Shown: one piece after another, positions 1 through 8,061 of the stretch
Layout of the letters: every line of letters begins with the position of its first letter
Numbering within the stretch: position 1 is the first letter of the stretch
From: JAYWAM01 sp043782425
GTDB taxonomy: Bacteria; Pseudomonadota; Gammaproteobacteria; Burkholderiales; Usitatibacteraceae
Assembly: GCA_043782425.1 (NCBI GenBank)
Contig: JAYWAM010000252.1
Location: 1 to 11,691 of the forward strand
Length of the DNA: 11,691 nt
Direction: 5' to 3'
Position numbers and translations under genes: made by a program
The notes under the pieces: generated by a model
Seen by the model: the letters and a program-made list of their open reading frames with translations, nothing else
What the model was told of the DNA's origin: nothing
Databases searched by the model: none

Positions 1-6
1 GACTGG

Positions 7-26
7 GTCCCAGCCTCCGCTGGGAC
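7..26. repeat. Short perfect hairpin downstream of the propeller lipoprotein gene
   Basis: GTCCCAGC (7-14) pairs perfectly with GCTGGGAC (19-26) around the 4-base loop CTCC, giving an 8-bp GC-rich stem. It lies 19 bp past the stop codon of the minus-strand gene that ends at 46. No T tract follows on either strand, so it is not a canonical intrinsic terminator. It could be a REP-like dispersed palindrome or an mRNA 3'-end stabilising structure. Copy number in the genome cannot be seen from here. Confidence 0.55.
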
Positions 27-45
27 GACGAATATTTCAGATTCC

Positions 46-3000
46 TTAGAACTGCAATCTCGATATGGCCTTAGTCTGCGTCACGCCATCGACGCTATAG
101 GTCATCTGCGCATTGTTGGCGTCGGTGAAAACGAACGTGACATTGCCCGCCGTGACCGGTGTGAACGCAGCGGCATTGTAGGTGGCGCCGATTAACTGCG
201 ACCCGGTTGCCCGCGTAAGCACAGCGTTATAGGTGGTGGCATTGGCCCAGCCGCCGCCACTAATCAGGTACCACACTGCCCGCCCCTGGCTGTCGTAGGT
301 GTACCACGACCCCGCCAATACCGCTTGTTGCTGCACCAGCGCTATTCCCCAGCCATTCTGGCTGACACCACCCCACCACACATCGCTGTAGTCGGTAGCG
401 CTGGGGGCATTTCCCGAGCCAAAATTGAGCTTGCTGATGATCTTAGTTCCTGACACCCCATTGACCGTGTATTGCATGACGCCATTGCTGGCGTTGCTAA
501 AGGTCAGAGTCACGCTGCCAACGGGGTTTTGCACGAACTGCGCAGCGTTATAGTTGCCCAGCCATGCGCTGGTCGAATTGTAGAGCGCACCGCTGCAGGA
601 GGTGAAGCTCGCGTCCCAGGTGCAACCGGCCATGATGGTCCAGGTGGGCTGGCCATTGGCGCCGTAGTAATACCACCCCGCTACCAGGGTGTTGCCGTGC
701 TGAGTGAACGCCAAGCCCCAGCCGTTTTCCGCAGCGCCCGCCCACCACGCGCCCTGGTAATTTTCTGCGCCGACGCCGACGATTTCCGCCTTGTACATGC
801 CGCGCCCGTAGGTGGCGGCGACCAGCGAATTGGCGCCATACCAGAATAACTCGCGCACCCGCACGGTGGCTGGCCCATCGTTGCTGGCGGACCAGGTTGC
901 GCCGCCATTTTCGCTGGTAAAAATGCCTACCGATGTGCCGACATAAAGCCAGTTGGGATTGTTGGCGTGGCGCACTACAGTGAAAATGGGCGCTTGCGGA
1001 ATATTGCCGCTGATGCTGCTCCAGGTTGCGCCCGCATTGCGCGTTTCCCATAAATTGTTGGCGGTGAACCCCGTATAAGCGACGATGACGTGGTTGCTGT
1101 CGTTCTTGTTAATCAGGATGCGTTGCACCTGCCTTGCCGGTAGCCCCGTCGCTACTATCGCATTCCACAGCGGCGTGGTCGCACGGCCATTGGCAGTTTT
1201 GAATAGTTGACCGCCGTTATGTCCCACCCAGATGATGTCTGAATTACCTTCGGCCACGGCGATGGCGTTGATGTAATTTGTACCGGTATCACCGCCAATG
1301 GGATCTTTGAGCTTGGCCCAGGTGGGGATGGTGCTTTTGACATTGTCGCTCACCCACAGCGAGTTGGCGCCGCCCAGCATGCGATTCACATTATTCGGGT
1401 CGAGAATGAAAGGGGAAATGAAATTGGTCTTTTTGGTTGCGCCCACGCCGCAATACTCATGTGAGTCCTCATCCGGTAAAGCTTCGGTGATTCCGCGGCA
1501 TATGTAACTGGAAGGAAAGCCGCCATTTTGTGAGCGGTGCAATGAAAGATAAACGTATTCGCCATACAAGTTGCGGTCATCCAAGGGATCGACTGCGGTA
1601 TAGCCGCCATCGCCGCCGCGATACAGGTTCCAGTTGCTGCCCTGACTGAAAAGGAGCGAGCCGTTGTCCTGCGTTCCGCCGATGATCCTTCCCCCGGCCG
1701 CAGCTTTACCGGCGCCGCCATAGAATTGCGTTACCGACAGGCCGTTGTTGAGGTTGCTCCAGCCGTTGGCGCTGGTGTTTGCGTTGACGGAAAAAATATT
1801 ATTCGCAGCGTATATTCCGCCGTCATTGCCGAAATACACAGTCGAGTTGCTGACGCCAAATCCCGGCGCCGACACGATGGCGTGGTGATCGCCGTGCGGC
1901 GAAAAAGGCGCAGCGCGCCATTCGCTGATTTTGGTGAAGCTGACCCCGCTATCGTGCGACTGATACAGATCGAGTCCGCCGGTAATGACGTGACTCTCGT
2001 CAGTGGGGTCTACCCAGATGGCATTGTCGTAATCCCCCTGTTCGTTCAGATGCGCAGGGGTGGAAAGCAGCGCCCAGGTTTCTCCTGCGTCAAGCGATTT
2101 CCACACCTCGCCTTTGGCGTGATCGATAGAGGCATAGACCAGGTCTGCGCGGCTAGTGGAAAACGCGATTTCGGCGCGCGCCGTGCTGCTGCGCCCGGTG
2201 AATGCCGTAATAAGCTGGGTGGTGGCGCACCAGCTCTCGCCCGCATCGCGCGAGTAGGCGATAAAACCATCATCGCGCCCGGCCACGGCGTTTTGTGTGT
2301 TGTTGGGGTCGAACGCTATATCAGTGGCTTTGAAGGTCGCGACACGCAACCAGTTTTGTCCGCTGTCAGTGCTGCGAAAAATTGCGCCGTTGCGAAAATT
2401 GTTGCCGTTGGTGGTGGCCGCGAGCAGGATGTTGGGCTGGGTGGGATGAATCGCCAGCCGGTTCACAAAACGCCAATCTTGATTGGTATCAGGAGAAGTG
2501 CTGGATAGATACTGCCAGGTCAATCCGCTGTCGGTCGATTTGAACACGCCGACGCCGACCAACCCTGCGCTCCCTTCGCCCGTACCGGCGTACATGATGT
2601 CGGGATTGAGCGGATCGAACAGCAGTGTGGAGGCGGTCAAGCTGCCAAGAAAATCATTGATCGGACGCCATGTGACCCCCGCGTTCTCCGATAACCAGAT
2701 GCCGCCGCCGGCTGCGCCTATGAATATGCGTGACGCATTGCGCGGATCGATGGCGATAGTGCGGATACGTCCGCCGATATTGCCCGGCCCAAGCGCCTGC
2801 CAGCTCGTCCTGCTGATACCCGCCAGCTTTTGCTGGGCCTTGCGTCGCCCTTCGCGCACCAGCGCCTCGCGTTGTTGCACCGCGCGAAAAATCTGCGCCG
2901 CACGCGGCGGGCCGAATTCGTCGGCTTCCATGCTGAGCAGATATTCCGCCATCATGGCGCTGCGCTCACGCTTCTCGCCTTCCTTCGGCGCACGTTGTTT

Positions 3001-3138
3001 GCTGGTGGCGTCGTAGGCGGCAAGCGGCGCGCTCGCGTAAGCCACAGGGTCTGTGTCAGTTGTAGGCGTCCGGCTGGCGCATGCAGTAAGCAGCAGCAAG
3101 GCGCACAACAGAGGAATTGATTTAGAGATTTGCATCAT
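46..3138 (-). CDS. Outer-membrane-type lipoprotein with BNR/Asp-box beta-propeller and two C-terminal repeats
   Basis: Large exported protein of about 1030 residues. The N-terminus is a lipoprotein signal peptide: a hydrophobic stretch, then the lipobox LTAC with Ala after the Cys, which by the usual rule favours outer-membrane sorting. Residues below are numbered from the outermost GTG at 3144. Residues 115-790 form a sortilin/BNR-like propeller. I count eight Asp-box motifs of the S-x-D/N-x-G-x-T/S-W type: near 152, 203, 258, 298, 350, 396 (ending in F), 701 and 744. The tail holds two related ~112-residue Trp/Gly-rich modules (about 796-907 and 919-1032), each beginning WW..(5-6)..GWG and ending in a KxISKL/KAISRL-type motif. 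Start choice: the SD GGAG at 3147-3144 overlaps the outermost GTG, so ATG 3138 (5-nt spacing) or ATG 3135 (8-nt spacing) is preferred. Function is unknown. Such proteins are often loosely called glycosyl hydrolases, but Asp boxes alone do not show catalysis. Surface binding or adhesion is an equally good inference. Confidence 0.85.
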   Translation of the reverse strand: MMQISKSIPLLCALLLLTACASRTPTTDTDPVAYASAPLAAYDATSKQRAPKEGEKRERSAMMAEYLLSMEADEFGPPRAAQIFRAVQQREALVREGRRKAQQKLAGISRTSWQALGPGNIGGRIRTIAIDPRNASRIFIGAAGGGIWLSENAGVTWRPINDFLGSLTASTLLFDPLNPDIMYAGTGEGSAGLVGVGVFKSTDSGLTWQYLSSTSPDTNQDWRFVNRLAIHPTQPNILLAATTNGNNFRNGAIFRSTDSGQNWLRVATFKATDIAFDPNNTQNAVAGRDDGFIAYSRDAGESWCATTQLITAFTGRSSTARAEIAFSTSRADLVYASIDHAKGEVWKSLDAGETWALLSTPAHLNEQGDYDNAIWVDPTDESHVITGGLDLYQSHDSGVSFTKISEWRAAPFSPHGDHHAIVSAPGFGVSNSTVYFGNDGGIYAANNIFSVNANTSANGWSNLNNGLSVTQFYGGAGKAAAGGRIIGGTQDNGSLLFSQGSNWNLYRGGDGGYTAVDPLDDRNLYGEYVYLSLHRSQNGGFPSSYICRGITEALPDEDSHEYCGVGATKKTNFISPFILDPNNVNRMLGGANSLWVSDNVKSTIPTWAKLKDPIGGDTGTNYINAIAVAEGNSDIIWVGHNGGQLFKTANGRATTPLWNAIVATGLPARQVQRILINKNDSNHVIVAYTGFTANNLWETRNAGATWSSISGNIPQAPIFTVVRHANNPNWLYVGTSVGIFTSENGGATWSASNDGPATVRVRELFWYGANSLVAATYGRGMYKAEIVGVGAENYQGAWWAGAAENGWGLAFTQHGNTLVAGWYYYGANGQPTWTIMAGCTWDASFTSCSGALYNSTSAWLGNYNAAQFVQNPVGSVTLTFSNASNGVMQYTVNGVSGTKIISKLNFGSGNAPSATDYSDVWWGGVSQNGWGIALVQQQAVLAGSWYTYDSQGRAVWYLISGGGWANATTYNAVLTRATGSQLIGATYNAAAFTPVTAGNVTFVFTDANNAQMTYSVDGVTQTKAISRLQF

Positions 3139-3143
3139 CACCA

Positions 3144-3147
3144 CTCC
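3144..3147 (-). promoter_or_regulatory. Ribosome binding site that decides the lipoprotein start
   Basis: On the minus strand GGAG lies 5 nt before ATG 3138 and 8 nt before ATG 3135. Two in-frame GTG codons (3144 and 3141) either overlap it or follow too closely to be used. This excludes the longest open frame as the real start. Confidence 0.6.
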
Positions 3148-3177
3148 GATTCAATATTCAAGAAGATCAAAAACAAT

Positions 3178-3259
3178 CTCGCGCCAAGACGCAAAGGCGC
3201 AAAGGGGTAAACCCATTCTATATTTCGCTTTTCTTGGCGTCTTTGCGCCTTTGCGCGAG
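3178..3259. repeat. Palindromic element copy 1
   Basis: The left arm is 3178-3204 and the right arm about 3228-3259. The outer 7 bp CTCGCGC/GCGCGAG pair perfectly. A second register also exists: CGCAAAGGCGCAAAG (3190-3204) is a perfect 15-bp complement of 3241-3255, because the octamers repeat. The centre reads ACCCATTCTATATTTCG. Long stem-loops are possible in RNA from either strand. Confidence 0.85.
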
Positions 3260-3300
3260 CTGCTTTTTCTATAAATCCGCTCCATATTAGCTAAAAAAAT

Positions 3301-3381
3301 CTCACGCCAAGACGCCAAGGCGCAAAGCTTTAACCCATTCTTTATTTCGCTTTTCTTGGCGTCTTTGCGCCTTGGCGCGAG
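3301..3381. repeat. Palindromic element copy 2
   Basis: The left arm is 3301-3327 and the right arm about 3350-3381. The arms match at 22 of 27 positions. The differences are mostly A/G changes, which turn into G-U wobbles in the transcript of one strand. The centre reads AACCCATTCTTTATTTCG, close to copy 1. The 3' linker is nearly identical to that of copy 1. Confidence 0.85.
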
Positions 3382-3421
3382 CTGCTTTTTTTATAAATCC
3401 GCTCCATATTAGCTAAAAAAT

Positions 3422-3495
3422 CTCGCGCCAAGACGTAAAGGCGCAAAGCTACAAACCCATTCTTCATTTTGCTCTTCTTGGCGTCTTCGCGCGAG
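3422..3495. repeat. Palindromic element copy 3, shortened right arm
   Basis: The left arm 3422-3448 is intact (one C-to-T change, ACGTAAAG). The right arm, ending TCTTCGCGCGAG at 3495, is one 8-bp module shorter than in the other copies, giving 74 bp overall. The usual A/T-rich linker is absent. The stop codon of the GxxExxY gene follows only 19 bp later, so this copy forms the 3' border of that gene. Confidence 0.85.
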
Positions 3496-3514
3496 CCGGT
3501 CTTTGCATGGGCGT

Positions 3515-3898
3515 CTATTCTTTTAGTCCGTTGACGGCGCGGACAATACCATCCTTCATCATAGCTTCTCCAAAGTTAAGTAGAAAGCCGAGCTTCTTTC
3601 CGCTTAAACGTAGATAGGTTTGAATTTGTTTGCGGTGTGCGGGTGTAATGGCGACAACGGACTTCAGTTCGAGTATTACGCTGTCGTTGACGATAAGGTC
3701 GGCACGAAAACCTTCATCAAAATGAAGATCATCATAAACAATGGGGATGGGAACTTGGCGCTCAACTGACAGCCCCCGCTTTTGTAGCTCATGGGAGAGC
3801 GTGAGTACGTAAACTGACTCTAACAAGCCAGGGCCGAGAGCTCGGTGCAGCGTGATTGCAGCCTCTACGACGGTGGCTCCGATTTGGTTTTCTGTCAT
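3515..3898 (-). CDS. GxxExxY family protein (PD-(D/E)xK nuclease fold)
   Basis: A 127-residue protein, the usual size for this family. The family signature is G24-LL-E27-SV-Y30. The nuclease-fold residues that can be seen are E27, D67 (in FRADLIV), E77-L-K79 (the ExK motif) and Q91-x3-Y95, the last resembling the QxxxY motif of RecB/Cas4-type nucleases. The sequence ends with a typical FLLNFG segment. All expected catalytic positions are therefore present, so an active metal-dependent nuclease is possible. To my knowledge the family's activity has not been established. The start ATG at 3898 has only a weak GAGA-type Shine-Dalgarno. The gene lies between two copies of the same palindromic repeat, ending 19 bp from copy 3 and starting 33 bp from copy 4. 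This suggests it is part of a repeat-associated unit rather than of the neighbouring operons. Confidence 0.88.
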   Translation of the reverse strand: MTENQIGATVVEAAITLHRALGPGLLESVYVLTLSHELQKRGLSVERQVPIPIVYDDLHFDEGFRADLIVNDSVILELKSVVAITPAHRKQIQTYLRLSGKKLGFLLNFGEAMMKDGIVRAVNGLKE

Positions 3899-3931
3899 TG
3901 TTATCTCGCGCTATGACACACAAAAAGCAAT

Positions 3932-4012
3932 CTCGCGCCAAGACGCCAAGACGCAAAGTTTTTTCCTATTCTTCCTTTCGCTTTTCTTGGCGTCTTTGCG
4001 TCTTCGCGCGAG
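3932..4012. repeat. Palindromic element copy 4, isolated
   Basis: The left arm is 3932-3958 and the right arm 3981-4012 (ending TCTTCGCGCGAG, as in copy 3). The left flank CAAAAAGCAATCTCGCGCC resembles that of copy 1, CAAAAACAATCTCGCGCC. The right flank (CTTTAATCCATTCCATCT) resembles the A/T-rich linker of copies 1 and 2, so the full element is longer than the palindrome. It sits between the end of the FAD oxidoreductase gene and the start of the GxxExxY gene. A stray TCTCGCGC at 3904-3911 may be a fragment of another copy. Confidence 0.85.
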
Positions 4013-4051
4013 CCGTTTTCTCTTTAATCCATTCCATCTGCGCCAAAAATT

Positions 4052-7000
4052 TTACAACAACACGCGCTCAATTCCACCGTTGTTCGCCTTCTCTACATAG
4101 CGCTTCATCCAGTTCTCACCCAGCAGACGCTTGGCCATTTCGACCACGATGTAATCGGCCGTGGTGCCGCTATCATTATTGAAGCGCGACAGCCCTTGCA
4201 GGCATGACGGGCAGGCGGTGAGAATCTTCACTTCGCCCTCAAAGCCATCCTGGCGCAGCGCGCCGGAACCCTGGCGCATTTCCTCTTCCTTGCGAAAGCG
4301 CACCTGGGTGGAAATGTCGGCGCGTGTCGCGGCGAGGGTTCCGGCTTCGCCGCAGCAGCGTTCATTGAGCGAGACGGGCGCACCCATCAACTGGTTGACC
4401 ACCTTCAGCGGCTGATAGGTTTTCATCGGTGAATGGCACGGGTCGTGATACATATAGCGCACGCCGCTCACGCCTTCGAGCTTGACGCCTTTTTCGAGTA
4501 GGTATTCGTGGATGTCGAGCAGGCGGCAGCCGGGGAAAATTTTGTCGAACTGGTATTCCTGCAATTGATCCATGCAGGTGCCGCACGACACGATGACAGT
4601 TTTGATGTCGAGATAGTTAAGCGTATTGGCGACGCGATGGAATAGCACGCGATTGTCGGTGGTTATTTGCTGGCCCTTGTCGTGATTGCCCGAGGCGCTC
4701 TGCGGATAGCCGCAGCACAGATAACCCGGCGGCAAGACGCACTGCGTGCCGATTTCAAACAGCATGGCCTGCGTCGCCAGCCCCACCTGGCCGAACAGAC
4801 GCTCCGAACCGCAGCCGGGGAAATAGAACACCGACTCCGAATCCTCGGTCACTTTGGCGGCATCGCGGATCACCGGAATGATGGTGTTGTCCTCGATGTC
4901 GAGCAACGCGCGCGCGGTTTTTTTCGGCAGGTTGCCGGGCATGGGCTTGTTGATGAAGTGAATCACCTGCGCCTTGAGCGGCGGCTTTCCGGTGGTCGAG
5001 GGCGGCTGCCTGGTCTGGCGCGTCAACAACAAGGATTTGCGCGCGATGCTGTGCGCCAGGCGCTGCAATTTGTAGCCCCAATCTATCATCACGGTCTTCA
5101 CCAGCTTGATGGTGGCCGGGTCGGTGGCGTTGAGGAAAAACATCGCCGCAGCGCTGCCGGGATTGAATTTCTTCTTGCCGCCTTTGCGCAGCAGGTTGCG
5201 CATGGCGACCGACACCTCGCCGAAGTCGATATCGACCGGACACGGGTTGAGACATTTGTGGCACACGGTGCAGTGGTCGGCCACGTCTTCAAATTCATCG
5301 AAGTGCCGCAACGAAACGCCGCGCCGCGTCTGCTCTTCGTACAGAAATGCCTCGATGAGCAACGAGGTGGCGAGGATTTTGTTGCGCGGCGAATAAAGCA
5401 GATTGGCGCGCGGCACGTGTGTGGCGCATACCGGCTTGCACTTGCCGCAGCGCAGACAGTTTTTGATGGAATCTGAAATCTCACCGATGGCGCTTTGTTC
5501 GAGTATCAACGACTCCGTGCCGAGCAGGTTGAAACTCGGCGTGTAGGCGTGGCGCAAGTCGGCCCCCGGCAGCAGCTTGCCCTTGTTGAAGCGGCCTTCG
5601 GGATCGATGCGCTGCTTATAAGCGGCAAACGGGGCGATTTCATCGGCCTCAAGAAATTCGAGCTTGGTGATGCCGATGCCGTGCTCGCCCGAAATCACGC
5701 CACCCAAGCGGCGCGCGAAATGCATGATGCGCGCCACCGCAACATTGGCCTCTTGCAGCATGGCGTAGTCGTCGGAATTCACGGGAATGTTGGTATGCAC
5801 ATTGCCGTCGCCCGCGTGCATGTGCAAAGCGACGAACACGCGGCTTTTGAGCACGTGCTTGTGGATTTCCTCGCAACGCTTGAACACCGGAGCGAAATCG
5901 CGCCCGCCGAAAATCTGTTCCAGCGGCGCCTTGATTTCGCTTTTCCACGACACGCGCTGCGCGTGGCTTTGTAGTTCGCGAAATACTCGGTCGTCTGCTT
6001 CGTCGAGATGCGCCAGCAGATCGCCCCAGCGCGCACGCGCCGCGCGCAGCACTTCCAGCGCTTGCTCGGCGCGATCGCCCAGCACTTCCGCGCCGGGCAG
6101 CAACTCGCCTTCATTCAGCAACGGCAGATCGCCGCTGAAAAACTGTTCCAGTTCATCTAACAGGCGCAGCTTGTTTTTGATCGACAGCTCGATGTTGATA
6201 CGCTCTATGCCGTCGGAATAATCACCCAGGCGCTCGAGCGGAATCACCACGTCTTCGTTGATCTTGAAGGCGTTGGTGTGCTTGGCGATGGCTGCGGTGC
6301 GCGCCCGGTCCAGCCAGAATTTCTTGCGCGCCTCGGCGCTGACCGCGATAAAACCTTCGCCGTGGCGCGCGTTGGCAAGGCGCACCACATGGCTCGCCGC
6401 CTCCATCACGGCGTTCTCGTCATCGCTGACAATATCGCCGATGAGCAGCATCTTGGGCATGCCGTGGCGCTTGGCTTTGGTGGCATAACCTACGGCCTTG
6501 AGGTAGCGCGCATCGAGGTGCTCCAGGCCGGCCAGTATGGCGTGCGGGTGGCGGTCGATGTAGTTCTTGATTTCGACAATGCTGGGCACGGCTTCACGCA
6601 CCTCGCCGAAAAATTCCAAGCACACGGTGCGCACATGTTTGGGCATGCGGTGCAGAATAAAAGTCGCCGAGGTAATCAGCCCATCGCAGCCTTCTTTCTG
6701 CACGCCCGGCAGGCCAGCGAGAAATTTGTCGGTGACATCCTTGCCCAGTCCAGCCTTGCGAAAGCGCGCGCCGGGAATCGCCAGCACTTCCTCGCTTTTC
6801 AAAGTTTTGCCGTCGGCAGCAAAACGCTTGAGGCGAAAGCGCGCTGTGTCGATATCGTGAATCTTGCCGAGATTGTGCTCGAGTCGTTCGACTTCGAGCC
6901 AATCGGCATCGGGCGTCACCATGCGCCACGATGCGAGATTGTCCAGCGCAGTGCCCCACAACACCGCTTTTTTGCCACCGGCGTTCATCGCCACATTGCC

Positions 7001-7912
7001 GCCGATACACGAAGCATCTGCGGAGGTCGGATCACACGCCCACACCAATCCCGCAGCGTCGGCCGCTTCCATGGCGCGCTTGGTGACCACGCCCGCGCCA
7101 CAGCGTAGCGTGGCCACTGTTTGAGCCACGCCAGGCAGCGCGCTATGCGTGACTGCGCCCAGAGTGTCGAGTTTTTCGGTGTTGATGACGGCGCTAAGGC
7201 GCGTGAGCGGAAGAGCGCCGCCCGTATAGCCGGTGCCGCCGCCGCGCGGAATCAGCGTCAGGCCGAGCTCAATGCACGCCTTGACGATAGGCGCGCACTC
7301 CTCCTCGTTGTCGGGATGCACCACAACAAAGGGATATTCGACGCGCCAGTCAGTGGCGTCGGTGACATGCGAGACGCGCGCCAGACCGTCGAACTGGATG
7401 TTGTCTTTGCGCGTCACCTGCGCCAGGCGCTTGTGCACTTTCTTGCGCAGTTTCCAGGTTTCAGCGAATTCGTTTTCAAAGGCATTGACTGTCTGATGCG
7501 CTTTCGCCAGCAGCAAAGCCACTTTTTGCGAGCGCGGCAACGCGTCGCTATCTACTAAGTCCTGTTGCGTGCTTGCAGCGGCGTCAGCTTGACGGCGGCG
7601 CTCGATTTCGCGCAAGCGGTGACGCATGGATTCGGTCAGCGCCAGGCGGCGCTTGGGGTTATCCAGCAGGTCATCCTGAAGATAAGGATTGCGCTGCACC
7701 ACCCAGATGTCACCCAACACCTCATAGAGCATGCGTGCCGAGCGCCCGGTTTTACGCTCGCCGCGCAGCTCATCGAGGATATCCCACATATCCGCGCCGA
7801 GCAGGCGTATGACTACCTCGCGATCAGCGAACGAGGTGTAGTTAAAAGGAATCTCGCGCAAGCGCACGCCGCTGACTGGCGGGCGCAGAACTTCCGGTGT
7901 GATGCGATCCAT
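4052..7912 (-). CDS. DUF3683-containing FAD-linked oxidoreductase with Fe-S and CCG domains (GlcD-GlcF-like fusion)
   Basis: A 1286-residue, probably cytoplasmic or membrane-peripheral respiratory dehydrogenase. Domains in order: an N-terminal DUF3683-like region (about 1-170); an FAD_binding_4/PCMH-type domain with the flavin-binding stretch PRGGGTGYTGG near 222; an FAD-oxidase C domain with HMHAGDGNVH (697-706) and SGEHGIG (741-747); two 4Fe-4S motifs, C819-C822-C825-C829 and C881-C884-C887-C891; and two cysteine-rich CCG modules (C1034, CC1066-1067, C1110/C1113; then C1159, CC1186-1187, C1234/C1237). This is the D-lactate/glycolate/2-hydroxyacid dehydrogenase plan, with flavin and electron-transfer subunits fused as in YdiJ and Dld-II type enzymes. 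The substrate is most likely a D-2-hydroxy acid, with electrons passing to the quinone pool; this is inferred from the family and cannot be read from the sequence. All key cysteines are present and the frame is intact. No strong SD precedes ATG 7912. It stands alone, with repeats on both sides. Confidence 0.92.
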   Translation of the reverse strand: MDRITPEVLRPPVSGVRLREIPFNYTSFADREVVIRLLGADMWDILDELRGERKTGRSARMLYEVLGDIWVVQRNPYLQDDLLDNPKRRLALTESMRHRLREIERRRQADAAASTQQDLVDSDALPRSQKVALLLAKAHQTVNAFENEFAETWKLRKKVHKRLAQVTRKDNIQFDGLARVSHVTDATDWRVEYPFVVVHPDNEEECAPIVKACIELGLTLIPRGGGTGYTGGALPLTRLSAVINTEKLDTLGAVTHSALPGVAQTVATLRCGAGVVTKRAMEAADAAGLVWACDPTSADASCIGGNVAMNAGGKKAVLWGTALDNLASWRMVTPDADWLEVERLEHNLGKIHDIDTARFRLKRFAADGKTLKSEEVLAIPGARFRKAGLGKDVTDKFLAGLPGVQKEGCDGLITSATFILHRMPKHVRTVCLEFFGEVREAVPSIVEIKNYIDRHPHAILAGLEHLDARYLKAVGYATKAKRHGMPKMLLIGDIVSDDENAVMEAASHVVRLANARHGEGFIAVSAEARKKFWLDRARTAAIAKHTNAFKINEDVVIPLERLGDYSDGIERINIELSIKNKLRLLDELEQFFSGDLPLLNEGELLPGAEVLGDRAEQALEVLRAARARWGDLLAHLDEADDRVFRELQSHAQRVSWKSEIKAPLEQIFGGRDFAPVFKRCEEIHKHVLKSRVFVALHMHAGDGNVHTNIPVNSDDYAMLQEANVAVARIMHFARRLGGVISGEHGIGITKLEFLEADEIAPFAAYKQRIDPEGRFNKGKLLPGADLRHAYTPSFNLLGTESLILEQSAIGEISDSIKNCLRCGKCKPVCATHVPRANLLYSPRNKILATSLLIEAFLYEEQTRRGVSLRHFDEFEDVADHCTVCHKCLNPCPVDIDFGEVSVAMRNLLRKGGKKKFNPGSAAAMFFLNATDPATIKLVKTVMIDWGYKLQRLAHSIARKSLLLTRQTRQPPSTTGKPPLKAQVIHFINKPMPGNLPKKTARALLDIEDNTIIPVIRDAAKVTEDSESVFYFPGCGSERLFGQVGLATQAMLFEIGTQCVLPPGYLCCGYPQSASGNHDKGQQITTDNRVLFHRVANTLNYLDIKTVIVSCGTCMDQLQEYQFDKIFPGCRLLDIHEYLLEKGVKLEGVSGVRYMYHDPCHSPMKTYQPLKVVNQLMGAPVSLNERCCGEAGTLAATRADISTQVRFRKEEEMRQGSGALRQDGFEGEVKILTACPSCLQGLSRFNNDSGTTADYIVVEMAKRLLGENWMKRYVEKANNGGIERVLL

Positions 7913-8061
7913 GACGTTGCCGATTGGGGTGAGCGATCATTCTACCGCAATGCAGCATAGACGCTGAGCCAGCGCCCGAAGCGTAGCGCGCTCCAAACTG
8001 GTATGGAGCCATTCCAATTAGCGCCAGAAGCGTGGTAACTACTCAGCCATCAAGCACAATG

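Larger units (their letters stand above)
3178..3495. repeat. Tandem array of three ~122-bp palindromic elements
   Basis: Three direct copies begin with CTC(G/A)CGCCAAGACG at 3178, 3301 and 3422, so the periods are 123 and 121 bp. Each copy is an 81-82 bp palindrome (74 bp in copy 3). The first two are followed by a nearly identical 40-41 bp A/T-rich linker (3260-3300 and 3382-3421) containing ATAAATCCGCTCCATATTAG. The arms are built from octamers of the type CAAGACGC, AAAGGCGC and AAAGACGC. This array fills the gap upstream of the lipoprotein gene, so any promoter for that gene must lie inside the repeats or in the 30 bp next to them. The open frames across it are low-complexity translations of the repeat, not genes. 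Confidence 0.9.

Noticed and set aside
1726..2508. Long plus-strand open frame (260 codons) opposite the lipoprotein gene
   Set aside because: It is antisense to a clear domain-bearing gene, has no recognisable domain, and its composition is what the third-position GC bias of the real gene would give.
3178..3495. CRISPR array
   Set aside because: The periodicity is ~122 bp, the units are nearly identical throughout, including the linker, and there are no unique spacers or cas genes.
3053..4182. Small plus-strand frames across the palindromic repeats
   Set aside because: Their peptides (SRQDAKAQR, FLGVFAPLREL and the like) are direct translations of the repeat arms and recur at every copy, so they are not genes.
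4667..7558. Several long plus-strand open frames (4667-5476, 5495-5974, 6278-7108, 7121-7558)
   Set aside because: All are mirror frames of the FAD/Fe-S oxidoreductase, whose cysteine and flavin motifs run through the whole region on the minus strand.
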